Positions 15,441 to 17,021 of a stretch of 17,021 nt of DNA are shown here, one piece after another (position 1 is the stretch's first letter; every line of letters starts with the position of its first letter). This stretch comes from Methylomicrobium sp. (lineage in GTDB: Bacteria; Pseudomonadota; Gammaproteobacteria; Methylococcales; Methylomonadaceae), in NCBI GenBank assembly GCA_007135635.1, contig SLIO01000103.1, positions 1 through 17,021 on the forward strand. The letters run 5' to 3'. The notes beneath the pieces were generated by a model. The model saw only the letters and a program-made list of their open reading frames with translations, made no database searches and had not been told where the DNA came from. The position numbers were made by a program, and so were the translations under genes.

Positions 15441-16928
15441 TCAAGCATAAGCACTATGCTTACGCTCCAATCGGCGCACAAACTCCTCCATGATGATGCG
15501 GTACAAATCCTCACCTAAATAATCATCCTCGACACTGCTGTCGATACTCGGATTATCGTTGATTTCGATGATTACATTGCGGCCTTCGACTTGTTTCATA
15601 TCGACACCGTAAAATCCGTTACCGATCAGTTTAACCGCTTTGGTCGCTGTTTTGATAACAGCCTTAGGCACGTCATGAACAGCCAGCGTTTCGAAACCAC
15701 CACTTTTACCTTTCGCTTTCTCGCTACTATGATTGTAAATTTGCCAATGCCCCCTCGCCATGTAATATTTGCAGGCGTAAATCGGCCTGTTATTCAAAAA
15801 TCCGATTCGCCAATCATAGTCGGTCAACACGTATTCCTGCACTAATAATATGGCCGACTCCCTAAATAACTCGCGACAGTGGTTTTCCAACTCGTCGCGG
15901 CCATGCGCCTTAACCACGCCGCGAGAAAACGAACCGTGAGGAATCTTGAGCACCAGCGGATAACCGAAGCGCTGTTCCAATTCGTCAAAATCCAGCGGCT
16001 TGTCGCGCATGATCAGCTGCGTTTTCGGGGTCGGAATACTATGCGCGCTTAATAAATCGGCCAAAAATACCTTATTGGCACATTTCAGAATCGAATCGGG
16101 ATCGTCCAGCACGACCAAGCCTTCGCTTTCAGCCCGTTTGGCAAAACGGTAAGTATGATGATCGATCGCGGTGGTTTCGCGGATGAACAAGGCATCGTAC
16201 TCCAAAAGCCGTGCGAAATCGTTTCTATCGATTAAATCGACATCCAAGCCCAGCTCATTACCGGCTTTGATGAAGTTCCTCAGGGCTTTCGCATCGCTCG
16301 GTGGAAATTCCTCATGCGGATTGTAGAGAATCGCCATGTCGAAACGAAAACGTTTGCGCAAGCGGGGCTTGCGCCAAATCTTTCGGCTGAAGGCATCGAT
16401 CGCCGCGGCGAATTGATTTTGTTCGCTTTCGTCCAATTCGGCTAGATTTCCGGGCGTGATACCGACAATTTCCCAGCGCTCGCCTCGCTTAAACTCAACA
16501 TTCAGAATCGGGCTTGGGTAAAGCTCAAACAAGCGCCTGGCCAATTTTTCAAGCGGGGAATAAGACACTTTGCCGAAAAATATTTTTATTCCGAAATATT
16601 CCGTGTCGGGTTGCCCGTAGCTCGCCAGATGCTTTCCCAGATATTTATCGAGATTGTTATCGTAAAGATGATAATAATGATGATTGGCTAAATCGTTGAT
16701 GCTGCGAATCGACGGAATCACACGTTGCCCACGCGCTTCGGCCAACAAAGAACAATAATAGCCAGTACCGAGATAATCATATTCTCGGCATAAATTGATG
16801 ACTTGTGTTTTACCGGCTTTTTTACTTTCCGGCAACGTCAGATAAACCTCGACTGCGACGAGATCACTACTAGGATAATAAGGCGCCCAGTCTTCCAGGC
16901 GATCGACAACGATATATAAAGAATGCAT
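15441..16928 (-). CDS. RimK-like ATP-grasp ligase with RLAN N-terminal domain
   Basis: A 495-residue protein read from the ATG at 16928, preceded by GGAG. The frame stays open to the window edge, but the 31 extra codons lack conserved character, so the gene is probably complete. Residues 1 to about 150 match the RimK-like ATP-grasp N-terminal (RLAN) domain, beginning MHSLYIVVDRLEDWAPYYPS. The ATP-grasp region follows: ILKCANKVFLADLL (280-293), nucleotide lysine in PLVLKIPHGSFSRGVVK (324-340), VQEYV (363-367), DWRIGFLNN (372-380), YGVDMK (440-445) and the metal site IIEINDNPSID (453-463). Such enzymes join an amino acid or peptide through an acyl phosphate, as RimK adds glutamates to ribosomal protein S6. 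Substrates are unknown. It leads the metallopeptidase, GNAT/C39 and RMD1-like genes. Confidence 0.93.
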   Translation of the reverse strand: MHSLYIVVDRLEDWAPYYPSSDLVAVEVYLTLPESKKAGKTQVINLCREYDYLGTGYYCSLLAEARGQRVIPSIRSINDLANHHYYHLYDNNLDKYLGKHLASYGQPDTEYFGIKIFFGKVSYSPLEKLARRLFELYPSPILNVEFKRGERWEIVGITPGNLAELDESEQNQFAAAIDAFSRKIWRKPRLRKRFRFDMAILYNPHEEFPPSDAKALRNFIKAGNELGLDVDLIDRNDFARLLEYDALFIRETTAIDHHTYRFAKRAESEGLVVLDDPDSILKCANKVFLADLLSAHSIPTPKTQLIMRDKPLDFDELEQRFGYPLVLKIPHGSFSRGVVKAHGRDELENHCRELFRESAILLVQEYVLTDYDWRIGFLNNRPIYACKYYMARGHWQIYNHSSEKAKGKSGGFETLAVHDVPKAVIKTATKAVKLIGNGFYGVDMKQVEGRNVIIEINDNPSIDSSVEDDYLGEDLYRIIMEEFVRRLERKHSAYA

Positions 16929-17021
16929 GGGCTCCGCCTGGGAAATAAAATAGAGGTCTAGAAATACTAATTCTGTCTTAATTACGAAAAGAGCTTTTCT
17001 CTGAACCGCGGATTCATTCAA

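Noticed and set aside
16929..17021. An N-terminal extension of the RimK-like protein to the window edge.
   Set aside because: Homologous RLAN domains begin near MHSLYIVVD, an SD precedes that ATG, and the extension looks like non-coding sequence.

Overview
The window looks like the chromosome of a gammaproteobacterium, most likely a methanotroph of the Methylococcales. This is inferred from gene content: two exported proteins with VPLPA-type exosortase tails, a TreS-maltokinase fusion, an RMD1/RimK-type gene set, and abundant REP-like palindromes. No 16S, methane monooxygenase or other taxon marker lies in the window, so the assignment is tentative. No tRNA, rRNA, CRISPR array, prophage or complete insertion sequence was seen.

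Layout. (1) 1-3329, plus strand: the 3' part of a trehalose synthase-maltokinase fusion with degraded kinase motifs, then an orphan TolC-type outer-membrane channel. (2) 3415-3813, minus strand: a small rhodanese-like lipoprotein convergent with tolC; two heptanucleotide tandem repeats sit at the junction. (3) 3814-4339: repeat-rich non-coding DNA. (4) 4340-5983, plus strand: a 12-TM carrier resembling the BT1/folate-biopterin branch of the MFS. (5) 5984-6952: a repeat island with hairpins, a mirrored pair of REP palindromes and a 5' remnant of an IS110-family transposase with a hairpin covering its ribosome binding site. (6) 11924 down to 6953, minus strand: a sigma70-type promoter, a clear cobalamin riboswitch, a BtuB-like TonB-dependent receptor, two exosortase-tailed surface proteins (the second of DUF4465 type) and, after a 326-base gap, a small polytopic membrane protein. 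(7) 11925-12260: non-coding with one repeat. (8) 16928 down to 12261, minus strand: a RimK-like ATP-grasp ligase with an RLAN N-terminal domain, an M14/DUF2817 metallopeptidase, a GNAT plus C39-like peptidase fusion and an RMD1/DUF155 membrane protein.

How the genes may work together. The riboswitch region reads as a B12-repressed corrinoid uptake operon in which the receptor is translationally coupled (TAATG) to an exported protein, followed by a second one, both carrying exosortase sorting tails. The inferred job is capture of cobalamin at or outside the outer membrane, a counterpart of the accessory surface lipoproteins found with BtuB in Bacteroidetes. This is the most interesting system in the window. 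The 12.3-16.9 kb set combines a predicted peptide-bond-forming ligase, an acetyltransferase and two peptidases, which suggests synthesis and processing of a peptide or a peptide tag on a protein; its substrate is unknown.
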